Assembly (NCBI GenBank): GCA_030596405.1
Contig: JAUVKB010000019.1
Location: forward strand, 1 to 17,165
Source: Deltaproteobacteria bacterium
GTDB taxonomy: Bacteria; Desulfobacterota; Desulfobacteria; Desulfobacterales; JAUVKB01
Direction of reading: 5' to 3'
DNA length: 17,165 nt
Position 1 is the stretch's first letter. Every line of letters begins with the position of its first letter. The notes under the pieces were generated by a model. That model worked only from the letters and a program-made list of their open reading frames with translations. It was not told where the DNA came from and made no database searches. The translations under genes were made by a program, and so were the position numbers. Shown here piece by piece: positions 1 through 6,934 of this stretch.

Positions 1-1150
1 AGGTTGAATGTTCACTCACCGTGCCGCCGTATGAATGCACCAAAGTCAAATTTGCTTTTGACAACTGGCGTTTGCCGGCCCGCCCCATAATTTGCAAGGC
101 CCCCTCAACAATCATGGACATCCCTGATGCATCTCCTGTATGTCCATAGGAAAGCAAACCGCCATAGGTATTTACAGGAAAATCACCGCCCGGCATGGTA
201 TGCCCCTCTTCAAATAATCGGCCCCCTTCTCCTTTTTTGCAAAAACCGAAATCTTCCGCATAGATCAGCGGATTAATCGAAAAGGCATCATAAATCTCGG
301 CAAAATCTATATCCGAAGGGGTTACGCCTGCCATACGATATGCCTTGTCAGCCGACGTCCGGCTTCCTGTATCGAGCAGATTCGGCGCCTGGGAAATATT
401 GCAGTGGTTGTGATGCTCGCCCATCCCGACAATATAAGCGGGCTGAGAATTGATCTTTTTGGCCAATTTACCATTTGCAACCAGAAGAGCGCCCCCCCCT
501 TCACAGGGTATGGAGCAATCCAGCATATTAAAAGGCGTGGCAATTAGTCTGGAGTTACGCACATCTTCGACAGTAATAGAGCCTTTGTCGGCCGTCAACG
601 CATCGGGATTGAGAAGCGCCCACTCCCTGCAGGAAACCGCAACTTGCGCAATCTGTTCCACGCTAGTGCCATATTCATGCATATGACGGCTGGCCGTTTG
701 CGCATACATTGCGGGTATAAAGGTTCCATAGGGGAACTCAAAAGCCTCGTGACTGACCATGCGGGCCATAGCTTCAGCTCCACCTGCGCTCACTTTTGGA
801 AACTTGCCCGCGCCGATACAGAGGACACTATCTGCCAGGCCGAGTTTAATCGCCATCACTGCCCGTTGCACCATCAGTCCGTGAGTAGCGCCACCGGCAT
901 TGATGGTTTCCGCAAACGACGGCTGCAACCCCAGCTCTTCATAAAGCTGTTCATGGACAAAAATATCAGCATATTCACCGGTGGCCATACCCGCAGGGCA
1001 AGCAAGCAATCCATCGATATCAGAAGGTTTGACATCCCAGTCCTCAAGAAACTTTTTCGCAACCTCAATATAGAGCTCATAAGCGCCAAGCTCGGGGTAT
1101 TTACCGGGTTTTATTTCCGAAGCCGCGGCAATAGCTACTGGTGTATTCAT
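1..1150 (-). CDS. Thiolase-fold acyl-CoA enzyme lacking the thiolase cysteine (partial)
   Basis: The frame starts at ATG 1150, 8 nt after AAAGGTGG, and stays open to the left edge, giving 383 residues with the C-terminus missing. The fold is that of SCP-x/lipid-transfer-type thiolases: a Gly-rich nucleophile loop (81-91), EIYDAFS (285-291), a Gly-rich segment ending SYGHTG (334-339) and GGTVSEHST (375-383). At the nucleophile loop the sequence reads INAGGATHG, so the Cys that forms the acyl-enzyme is absent. Tyr287 sits where thiolases carry His, and Tyr335 precedes GH. Loss of Cys with paired tyrosines recalls the Ltp2 steroid side-chain aldolases, which work with a DUF35 (OB-fold/Zn-ribbon) partner. 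I infer a C-C bond-cleaving or forming role on a CoA thioester, not classical thiolysis; the substrate is unknown. A DUF35 partner would lie outside the window. The family call is confident, the reaction is not. Confidence 0.85.
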   Translation of the reverse strand, partial: MNTPVAIAAASEIKPGKYPELGAYELYIEVAKKFLEDWDVKPSDIDGLLACPAGMATGEYADIFVHEQLYEELGLQPSFAETINAGGATHGLMVQRAVMAIKLGLADSVLCIGAGKFPKVSAGGAEAMARMVSHEAFEFPYGTFIPAMYAQTASRHMHEYGTSVEQIAQVAVSCREWALLNPDALTADKGSITVEDVRNSRLIATPFNMLDCSIPCEGGGALLVANGKLAKKINSQPAYIVGMGEHHNHCNISQAPNLLDTGSRTSADKAYRMAGVTPSDIDFAEIYDAFSINPLIYAEDFGFCKKGEGGRLFEEGHTMPGGDFPVNTYGGLLSYGHTGDASGMSMIVEGALQIMGRAGKRQLSKANLTLVHSYGGTVSEHST

Positions 1151-1389
1151 ATAGATTCCACCTTTCTGTTTTTATGTTAATCAGTATAATCTGTTTTACG
1201 GTTTACAGAAAGATTTTGTCAAGGAAAACCGATAGTAAAACTGCCATGCCGAAAATAGTTTTCAGCGCTACTTTTAAGAATTTGACAAGAGATCGGAAAA
1301 AATGGTTCGGCAAATCTTAACTTGACACAACCTTTTTCCAGTCATATTTTATTGGCGTAAAAAAATCATACAACCGACAGGAGGACAAG
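1151..1389. other. Divergent intergenic region
   Basis: This 239-nt AT-rich gap separates the leftward thiolase-fold gene from the rightward TPR gene. It carries a clear rightward sigma-70 type promoter (listed separately). Leftward, TTGACA (1222-1217) and TATACT (1188-1183) are both present but 28 nt apart, too far to act as one promoter, so I do not call a leftward promoter. No coding frame is credible here. Confidence 0.6.
1322..1350 (+). promoter_or_regulatory. Sigma-70 type promoter for the TPR genes
   Basis: A perfect -35 box TTGACA (1322-1327) is separated by 17 nt from TATTTT (1345-1350). Transcription would start near 1357, giving a leader of about 33 nt before ATG 1390, which is preceded by AGGAGG (1379-1384). 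The likely unit is the two TPR genes, possibly continuing into the DNA-repair fusion gene. Confidence 0.65.
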
Positions 1390-2685
1390 ATGGTAGAACA
1401 TGGCAAGGCTGCGGCTAAAATTAGAGAACTGGTAAATGATTTGTCCTATTCTTCAGATATTGCCGATGAACTGGTCAAATTGGTTTACGGATGGAAAGAT
1501 GAGACGAGTCAGGGAAAACCGTTTATAGATTTATGGTATGATGTTTTGCAATCAATGAAAATAAAATATCGGCGCTCGCAGATCAGTCTGGAAGAATTGA
1601 TAAAAGTAGAACAAATAATTATCAAAAATTTGAGCATAATGATAAAGCGGGAATTTGAATCTGACGAGGATAACAAGATCTTCGATCTGGCCGATGTTGT
1701 TAAATATAAAAAGGCCCAGTGTTTCAGTTATACCATGCTGGTATATATTCTTGGCGAGTCCCTTGGATTTTCGCTCTTGCCTCTTGGTGTAACCGAAATC
1801 GTTGTTTCCGATGCATTGCCCGTAGGTGCGGGCCATAACGCATGCCTGTTTAAATTATCCGACGACAGAATGGTGATGGTAGACCTGGCCGTAGGTCCGA
1901 TTATCAGCGAACCGTTTGATCTGGAAGAGACTTATTCAAAAGAGGGCGAGTATTGGGAATTAAAAGACGATCGGAATCCTTTGCTGCTTAATAGAAGATT
2001 TTTAATTGCAGATAAAAACTGGTTGCTTGCCTGTATTCAATTAAACTGGGGGAAGCTGGCTGATACCGAAGAATCGCTTGAATATTATGATAAAACTATT
2101 AAATTAAGCCCTGAATATGCTGATGCTCACAGTAATAAAGGAATTATTTATGAAAGCATGGGCAGGTTTGCCGAGGCTATCGACTGCTATAACAAGGCTC
2201 TTGAAATTAATTCGAAAGATGCCAGAACCTATTATAATCTGGGTTGTGTCAGGGCCAAGCTGGGTGATTACAGTCAGGCCGTACTCGATTATAACCTGGC
2301 AATTGCAAGCCATGCTAAGTTTCCGGAGGCTTATCTTAACAGGGGGAGTATCCACAGTAACAAGGGGAACTATGAGGAGGCTGTTTTTGATTATAACAAG
2401 GCTATTGAGCTTAAACCCGACTATGGAAAAGCATATTTTCAGAGGGGAACGACATTTATTTTATTAGAATTAGTTTCGGAAGCAATATCCGATTTTACAC
2501 GGACGATTGAAATCGCCCCGGATTTTGCCGAGGCATATTACAACCGCGCACTTGTTTATATCGGAACAAAAGATTTTTCAAAAGCGGCAGAAGACCTGTC
2601 TGCCGCAAAAAAATTAGACGTCGGCCTGGAAAATAAGGTAAAAAAACTGCTTAAAGATATCAATGCAAATCAGGATACGTTATAA
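1390..2685 (+). CDS. Transglutaminase-like domain protein with C-terminal TPR repeats
   Basis: The protein has 431 residues and starts at an ATG 5 nt after a strong AGGAGG. Residues about 1-200 form a transglutaminase-like (papain-fold) domain with a visible Cys-His-Asp set: Cys111 in KKAQC, His149 in AGHNA and Asp165 in MVMVDLA. From about residue 214 to 425 there are roughly six 34-residue TPR units with the usual W/L/G/Y/A/F/A/P pattern, for example the unit ending KALEINSKD. No signal peptide or membrane segment is seen, so it is probably cytosolic. The same order of domains occurs in SirB1-like proteins. The TPRs should bind a protein partner, while the N-terminal domain may cleave or cross-link one, or may be a non-catalytic scaffold. 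The next gene encodes another TPR protein 62 nt downstream and is probably cotranscribed. The substrate is unknown. Confidence 0.8.
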   Translation: MVEHGKAAAKIRELVNDLSYSSDIADELVKLVYGWKDETSQGKPFIDLWYDVLQSMKIKYRRSQISLEELIKVEQIIIKNLSIMIKREFESDEDNKIFDLADVVKYKKAQCFSYTMLVYILGESLGFSLLPLGVTEIVVSDALPVGAGHNACLFKLSDDRMVMVDLAVGPIISEPFDLEETYSKEGEYWELKDDRNPLLLNRRFLIADKNWLLACIQLNWGKLADTEESLEYYDKTIKLSPEYADAHSNKGIIYESMGRFAEAIDCYNKALEINSKDARTYYNLGCVRAKLGDYSQAVLDYNLAIASHAKFPEAYLNRGSIHSNKGNYEEAVFDYNKAIELKPDYGKAYFQRGTTFILLELVSEAISDFTRTIEIAPDFAEAYYNRALVYIGTKDFSKAAEDLSAAKKLDVGLENKVKKLLKDINANQDTL

Positions 2686-2747
2686 ACATCCGACCTATAC
2701 CCTATGGTTTAAAAGGTGAAAAAAACAAACAGATGAGGTGAAAAACA

Positions 2748-3428
2748 ATGGACATTGAAAATGAAATAAGTAAAGCAAAAGAGCTTAATATGTCAGGAAA
2801 AAAAGCTGCAGGCGCAGGAGATTTTGAAAAGGCGGCAGAATTCTTTAAAAGTGCATCTGAAATTTACAAGTGTATTGATGACAGCATTAACATGGCATTT
2901 CAACTCTTTAGTCTTGCAAACTGCTATCATTCGCTCAAAAAAAACACCGAAGCGCTCGATATATATACAAAAGTTTATGACCTTATTAAAGATAATGAAA
3001 AACTGCTGGAGTATCAGGCAATTGTACTTAACAACCTTGGCCATCTCAATGTGAGTATTGACGATTATGATAAGGCAGGCAACTTTTTTAAAAAGGCACT
3101 CGGAATCTATGAAACCATTAAAAATGAGACGGGGAAGGCTCTCCAGCTGCAAAATATCGCTTCCGTACACAGAGACTTAAAAGAAAATAAACAGGCTCTG
3201 GAAGCATATTTCAAATCAATTGAAATTTTTGAGAAAACAGAAGACAGGCTTGGAGAAGGTGACCAGTGTACAAATATTGCCTATATTTATGTCTGTGATA
3301 ATAATGTTGATGAAGCTTTAAAATGGTATAAAAAAGCTGCGGGTATATATAGGGATATCCATGAAGATACAAAAGCTGACTTGACTGAAAAGAATATCAA
3401 ACAGCTTGAAGGGCACAGCCGGGCATAA
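2748..3428 (+). CDS. TPR repeat protein
   Basis: This 226-residue soluble protein starts at an ATG preceded by GAGGTG (2735-2740). It consists almost wholly of about five TPR-like helical pairs with a spacing near 40 residues, as in kinesin-light-chain or Rap-type TPRs rather than the 34-residue units of the preceding gene. Recurring marks are the A..Y..A and LGH/IA.. positions and helices such as residues 106-115 (KAGNFFKKAL). There is no catalytic motif, signal peptide or membrane segment. It lies 62 nt after the transglutaminase-like/TPR gene with no terminator between, so joint expression is likely. It probably acts as a protein-interaction scaffold; the partner is unknown. Its end overlaps only the implausible upstream TTG start of the next gene. 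Confidence 0.75.
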   Translation: MDIENEISKAKELNMSGKKAAGAGDFEKAAEFFKSASEIYKCIDDSINMAFQLFSLANCYHSLKKNTEALDIYTKVYDLIKDNEKLLEYQAIVLNNLGHLNVSIDDYDKAGNFFKKALGIYETIKNETGKALQLQNIASVHRDLKENKQALEAYFKSIEIFEKTEDRLGEGDQCTNIAYIYVCDNNVDEALKWYKKAAGIYRDIHEDTKADLTEKNIKQLEGHSRA

Positions 3429-3471
3429 AATGATGCCGATGCGCTCCCACAGGTGCTCGAAGAAAAACAAT

Positions 3472-4917
3472 ATGGCAATAAATCTTGAATCTTTTTTACT
3501 GGCTCTGGAACAGGAAGTCATAAATTACCACACTCCTGTTGTTGACCTGATAGCAGCGCAGACCCATGATCCTTTCAAAATACTGGTTGCAACAATTCTT
3601 TCAGCAAGAACCAAAGATGAAACCACTGCCAGAGCCTCCCGCAGACTTTTTAATGAGGCGACTGATATTCATGCGCTTGCCGGGCTGAGCGAAGAAAGAA
3701 TACGTGAATTGATAAAACCGGTTGGATTTTTTAACAATAAAGCGAAGTATCTTCATAGGCTGCCGGATGCTTTAAAATCTTATGTCGACAAGGTGCCGGA
3801 TGAACTTGATGAACTGTTAAAATTGCCTGGTGTGGGGCGTAAAACTGCAAACCTTGTTTTATCCGTAGCTTTTGACAAACCCGCCATATGCGTTGACACA
3901 CATGTTCATCGAATTATGAATATCCGGGGTTTTGTGAACACTAAAAATCCTGAGGTCACGGAAATGGCTTTGCGGAAGATATTACCCGTCAAATACTGGA
4001 AAAAGGTTAATTCACTCCTTGTCGTTTTTGGGCAGGCAATATGCAAGCCTGTGGGGCCACAATGTGATTGCTGCCTGTTTGAACAGGATTGCCCTAAAAA
4101 TGGTGTGACTCCAAGACGGGTAAAAAGCAAGGATACTGATACTGTGAAATTTATTTCCTGGAATGTTAACGGACTCCGGGCAGTTGAAAAAAAAGGCTTT
4201 GTTGATATCGTTAAAGGATCAGGGGCTGATATCTTTGCCGTGCAGGAGACCAGGGTTTGGCCGGAGCAGCTTTCAGATGAGCTTAAAAATATTCCGGGTT
4301 ATTCAAACTATTTTGCCAAGGCTAAAAAAAGAGGTTATTCAGGGGTCGCGGTTTATACCAGACGGAAACCCCTGAACGTCACCACCGGTATTGGAGTGGA
4401 TCAATTTGACGACGAGGGGCGAGTCCTTACCCTTGAGTTTGCAGATTTTTTCTTGACAAACGTATATTTTCCCAATGCACAACATGGGCTTAAACGGATA
4501 AATTATAAAATCAAATTTAACAATGCCTTGTTTGAATATGTAAAACAATTGGCCGTTAAAAAAACAACAATTATCTGTGGAGATTTCAACGTTGCTCATA
4601 AAGCAATTGATCTTGCCAACCCTGAAGCTAATGAAAAAAATCCCGGTTTTTCAATTGAGGAAAGGAATTGGATGGACAGGTTTATCGGTGCAGGATGGGT
4701 GGATACCTTCAGAATTTTCAACCAGGAGCCGGGGCAATACTCATGGTGGAGTTATCGTTTTAATGCCAGAAGCAAGAATATCGGCTGGCGGATTGATTAT
4801 TTTATAATTAATGAAAACAGCAAATCAAGGCTTTACAGCGCTGACATATTAACCGATATTCCCGGTTCTGATCATTGCCCTGTGCAGATGGAGTTAAAAA
4901 CAGCGATTGAAGGGTGA
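3472..4917 (+). CDS. Endonuclease III - exonuclease III fusion (base excision repair)
   Basis: With the ATG at 3472 this is a 481-residue chain. Residues 1-215 are endonuclease III (Nth): helix-hairpin-helix LPGVGRKTAN with catalytic Lys124, VDTHVHR with Asp142 (the same 18-residue separation as Lys120/Asp138 of E. coli Nth), and a complete [4Fe-4S] set Cys191-x6-Cys198-x2-Cys201-x5-Cys207. Residues 225-478 are an ExoA/XthA-type AP endonuclease: ISWNVNG, QET with Glu259, GDFN with Asp371/Asn373, and SDHCPV with Asp467/His468. Both halves keep their catalytic residues. One chain could thus excise an oxidised pyrimidine, nick the AP strand and trim the 3' end. Start choice: the frame is open from TTG 3406 and has ATGs at 3430 and 3433, but ATG 3472 gives an Nth-like N-terminus. 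No start has a strong ribosome-binding site. GTG 4144 at the domain joint could be an internal start. A sequencing error removing an nth stop codon is the main alternative. Confidence 0.9.
   Translation: MAINLESFLLALEQEVINYHTPVVDLIAAQTHDPFKILVATILSARTKDETTARASRRLFNEATDIHALAGLSEERIRELIKPVGFFNNKAKYLHRLPDALKSYVDKVPDELDELLKLPGVGRKTANLVLSVAFDKPAICVDTHVHRIMNIRGFVNTKNPEVTEMALRKILPVKYWKKVNSLLVVFGQAICKPVGPQCDCCLFEQDCPKNGVTPRRVKSKDTDTVKFISWNVNGLRAVEKKGFVDIVKGSGADIFAVQETRVWPEQLSDELKNIPGYSNYFAKAKKRGYSGVAVYTRRKPLNVTTGIGVDQFDDEGRVLTLEFADFFLTNVYFPNAQHGLKRINYKIKFNNALFEYVKQLAVKKTTIICGDFNVAHKAIDLANPEANEKNPGFSIEERNWMDRFIGAGWVDTFRIFNQEPGQYSWWSYRFNARSKNIGWRIDYFIINENSKSRLYSADILTDIPGSDHCPVQMELKTAIEG
4129..4146 (+). 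promoter_or_regulatory. Possible internal translation start for the ExoIII half
   Basis: At the joint of the two repair domains AAGGA (4129-4133) stands 10 nt before an in-frame GTG (4144-4146). That GTG begins V-K-F-I-S-W-N, the usual first residues of a free-standing ExoA. It may be the fossil start of a once separate gene or a working internal start. Confidence 0.35.
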
Positions 4918-4939
4918 AAAACACACAGAAGGAAAGCAG

Positions 4940-5761
4940 ATGGTTACTCGCCACTCGATCCGCGAGATGCAGCGCAGCAGCGTACGCATCCTGCTGGCCG
5001 AAGACCACATCGTAAATCAAAAGGTGGCGCTGGGTATCCTGAAAAAACTTGGTCTTTCGGCAGATGCCGTGGCCAATGGAATTGAGGCGGTCAAGGCGCT
5101 GGAAACCATCCCATACGATCTGGTACTTATGGACTGCCAGATGCCGGAGATGGACGGCTACAAAGCCACTGCCAAAATCCGCGATCAACAATCCCGTGTC
5201 TGCAATCACGACATCCCGATCATCGCCATGACCGCCAATGCCATGACCGGCGACCGCGAAAAATGTATAAAAGCGGGCATGAACGACTACCTCTCCAAAC
5301 CTGTGAACCCGCAGTCTCTGGCCAAGATGCTTGAAAAATGGCTGCCTGATGAAAAGGAAACTTCCGGCTCAACACACGAGCCGGTTGAAACAAAAAGCCG
5401 GGCACAGGAAAACGGGAGAAAAACCGCTGCCCTTGTCTTTGACAAAACGGGCATGATGTCCCGTTTGATGGACGACAAAGATCTGGCGAAAATCGTAATC
5501 TCAGGATTTATCGAAGACATCCCCATACAGATCAAAACGCTGAAAGATTGTTTGAACTCCGGAGACATTGCATCTGCTGAACGTCAGGCCCACACCATCA
5601 AGGGCGCTTCCGCCAACGTGGGCGGCGAGGCCTTGCGTGAGGCGGCCTTCAACATGGAGAAAGCAGGCAAGACCGAGGATCTGGCGGCTATGACAGCGGC
5701 TTTGCCGGAGATGGAAAGACAATTCACCAGCTTAAAGGCGGCTATGGAAAAGGAGGCTTAA
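4940..5761 (+). CDS. Receiver-Hpt phosphorelay protein (hybrid-kinase tail)
   Basis: The chosen ATG 4940 follows AAGGA by 5-6 nt and gives 273 residues; a TTG at 4907 overlaps the previous gene and is less likely. Residues 15-135 are a response-regulator receiver with acidic pair Glu21/Asp22, phospho-acceptor Asp65 in LMDCQMPEMDG, Thr in AMTAN and Lys in LSKPV. Residues about 165-270 are an Hpt domain with phospho-acceptor His218 in AHTIKGASANVG. The protein can take phosphate on Asp and pass it through His. The opening TRHSIREMQRSSVRILLAED is the linker-plus-receiver signature normally found deep inside large hybrid sensor kinases of deltaproteobacteria, so this gene looks like such a tail without its sensor and kinase parts. 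GC content rises sharply at its start relative to the upstream gene. The next gene begins 11 nt downstream. Confidence 0.85.
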   Translation: MVTRHSIREMQRSSVRILLAEDHIVNQKVALGILKKLGLSADAVANGIEAVKALETIPYDLVLMDCQMPEMDGYKATAKIRDQQSRVCNHDIPIIAMTANAMTGDREKCIKAGMNDYLSKPVNPQSLAKMLEKWLPDEKETSGSTHEPVETKSRAQENGRKTAALVFDKTGMMSRLMDDKDLAKIVISGFIEDIPIQIKTLKDCLNSGDIASAERQAHTIKGASANVGGEALREAAFNMEKAGKTEDLAAMTAALPEMERQFTSLKAAMEKEA

Positions 5762-5772
5762 AGAGATAACCC

Positions 5773-6447
5773 ATGAAAATTCTGATTGCAGAGGATGATT
5801 TAACATCGCGAACCATACTGCAGGCCATACTAAGCAAGTGGGGATACGAAGTTATTGCAACGGCTGATGGCGAAGAAGCCTGGGCGGCATTCCAGGAGAC
5901 AGATGCACCGCAGTTGGCGGTGATTGACTGGATGATGCCCGGAATGGACGGCCCTACCCTTTGCCGCAAACTTCGTGAACAGAAACGAAAAGACACGTTG
6001 TATCTGATTTTGCTCACATCCAAAGACGAGCGGGAGGATATCGTAACGGGGCTTGAGGCCGGAGCCGACGAATACATCTCCAAGCCTTACGATAACGGAG
6101 AATTGCGCGCCAGGGTGAATGTGGGCAAGCGGATGATCATGCTGCAGAACGAACTTCGGGAACGGGAAAAACTACAGGGGGTTCTGGAGATGGCAGGCGC
6201 CATCTGTCATGAACTGAATCAGCCATTGCAGAGCGTGTCCGGTTTTTCGGAGTTACTTTTGATGAATATGGAAACCGGCACTCCGAATTATAAAAAGCTG
6301 AAAAACATCAAGGCGGGGATTGAACGGATCGGCGATTTGACACGTAAAATAATGAAAATCACACGATACCAGTCCAAGCCCTATTTGAATGAAAGTAAAA
6401 TTATCGATATCGAAAAAGCTTCACGATATGAAGAAAAAGGAGAGTGA
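5773..6447 (+). CDS. Response regulator with histidine-kinase dimerisation domain but no ATPase domain
   Basis: The protein has 224 residues from ATG 5773. Residues 1-120 are a receiver domain with Asp8/Asp9, phospho-acceptor Asp52 in VIDWMMPGMDG, Thr82 and Lys104 in SKPY. A helical linker (122-137) leads to an HisKA/DHp domain whose H-box contains AICHELNQPLQ with His146, and a second helix to about residue 198. The protein then ends after a short tail; the HATPase_c domain (N, G1 and G2 boxes) that should follow is absent, and no such sequence occurs downstream in any frame up to the next gene. It therefore cannot phosphorylate itself and would act as a phosphotransfer or scaffold element, or be phosphorylated by another kinase. 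It sits between two other receiver genes, overlapping the next only at an implausible GTG start. Confidence 0.85.
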   Translation: MKILIAEDDLTSRTILQAILSKWGYEVIATADGEEAWAAFQETDAPQLAVIDWMMPGMDGPTLCRKLREQKRKDTLYLILLTSKDEREDIVTGLEAGADEYISKPYDNGELRARVNVGKRMIMLQNELREREKLQGVLEMAGAICHELNQPLQSVSGFSELLLMNMETGTPNYKKLKNIKAGIERIGDLTRKIMKITRYQSKPYLNESKIIDIEKASRYEEKGE

Positions 6448-6449
6448 TC

Positions 6450-6836
6450 ATGGATGAAAAAAAAATCTTGGTGGTGGACGATGAAGAGAAGATCAGGGAG
6501 ATGTATTCGCAAGTTTTTTCAAGCTCTGGATATCTGGTTACAACAGCGAAAAGTGCTGAGGATGCCATTAAAATTCTTGAGAATGAACGATACTGGGTGA
6601 TGTTTCTGGACTTAAACCTGCCTGAAATGAACGGTATTGACCTTTGCCGGCAGATCCGCAGGGACTACCCCATGACAATATGCTATGCTGTTACCGGCTA
6701 TGCCTCGCTGTTTGAACTACATGACTGCAGGGAAGCAGGGTTTGAGGATTATTTCACCAAACCGGCGAGCCTTTCGGATTTATTGGACGCGGCCGCGCAT
6801 GCTTTTACAAAAATTGAGCGGTGGAAAAAACGATGA
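6450..6836 (+). CDS. Single-domain response regulator
   Basis: ATG 6450 lies 7 nt after AAGGAG (6437-6442) and 2 nt past the stop of the preceding gene, giving 128 residues. It is a stand-alone receiver: Asp10/Asp11, phospho-acceptor Asp54 in FLDLNLPEMNG, Thr in AVTGYAS and Lys in FTKPAS. There is no output domain, as in CheY or Spo0F, so it acts by binding a partner or relaying phosphate. It is the last of three cotranscribed receiver genes, and the Hpt and DHp domains of the first two are candidate partners. Its neighbour on the other strand is a CheX-type phosphatase gene, ending 98 nt away, so a link to chemotaxis is possible but not shown. Confidence 0.85.
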   Translation: MDEKKILVVDDEEKIREMYSQVFSSSGYLVTTAKSAEDAIKILENERYWVMFLDLNLPEMNGIDLCRQIRRDYPMTICYAVTGYASLFELHDCREAGFEDYFTKPASLSDLLDAAAHAFTKIERWKKR

Positions 6837-6934
6837 TTCCAAACAGGTCTTTATACCTGAATTGAGCGATCAGTCTTTAGCGGTTAGCCTGAAGTTCCCT
6901 TTCAGAAAAGGAGAAAAAACAGCCTGAGTAGAAT

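Noticed and set aside
644..1180. 178-codon plus-strand frame over the thiolase-fold gene
   Set aside because: It is antisense to a well-conserved coding frame and its product has no recognisable domain.
3406..3471. 22-codon extension of the Nth-ExoA fusion from TTG 3406
   Set aside because: It overlaps the TPR gene, and Nth proteins normally begin near ATG 3472; ATG 3430 cannot be excluded.
6837..6934. CTGAA/TTCAG stem between the convergent receiver and CheX genes as a terminator
   Set aside because: The stem is only 5 bp and is followed by A-rich sequence instead of a T-run on the plus strand, so it does not meet the terminator pattern.
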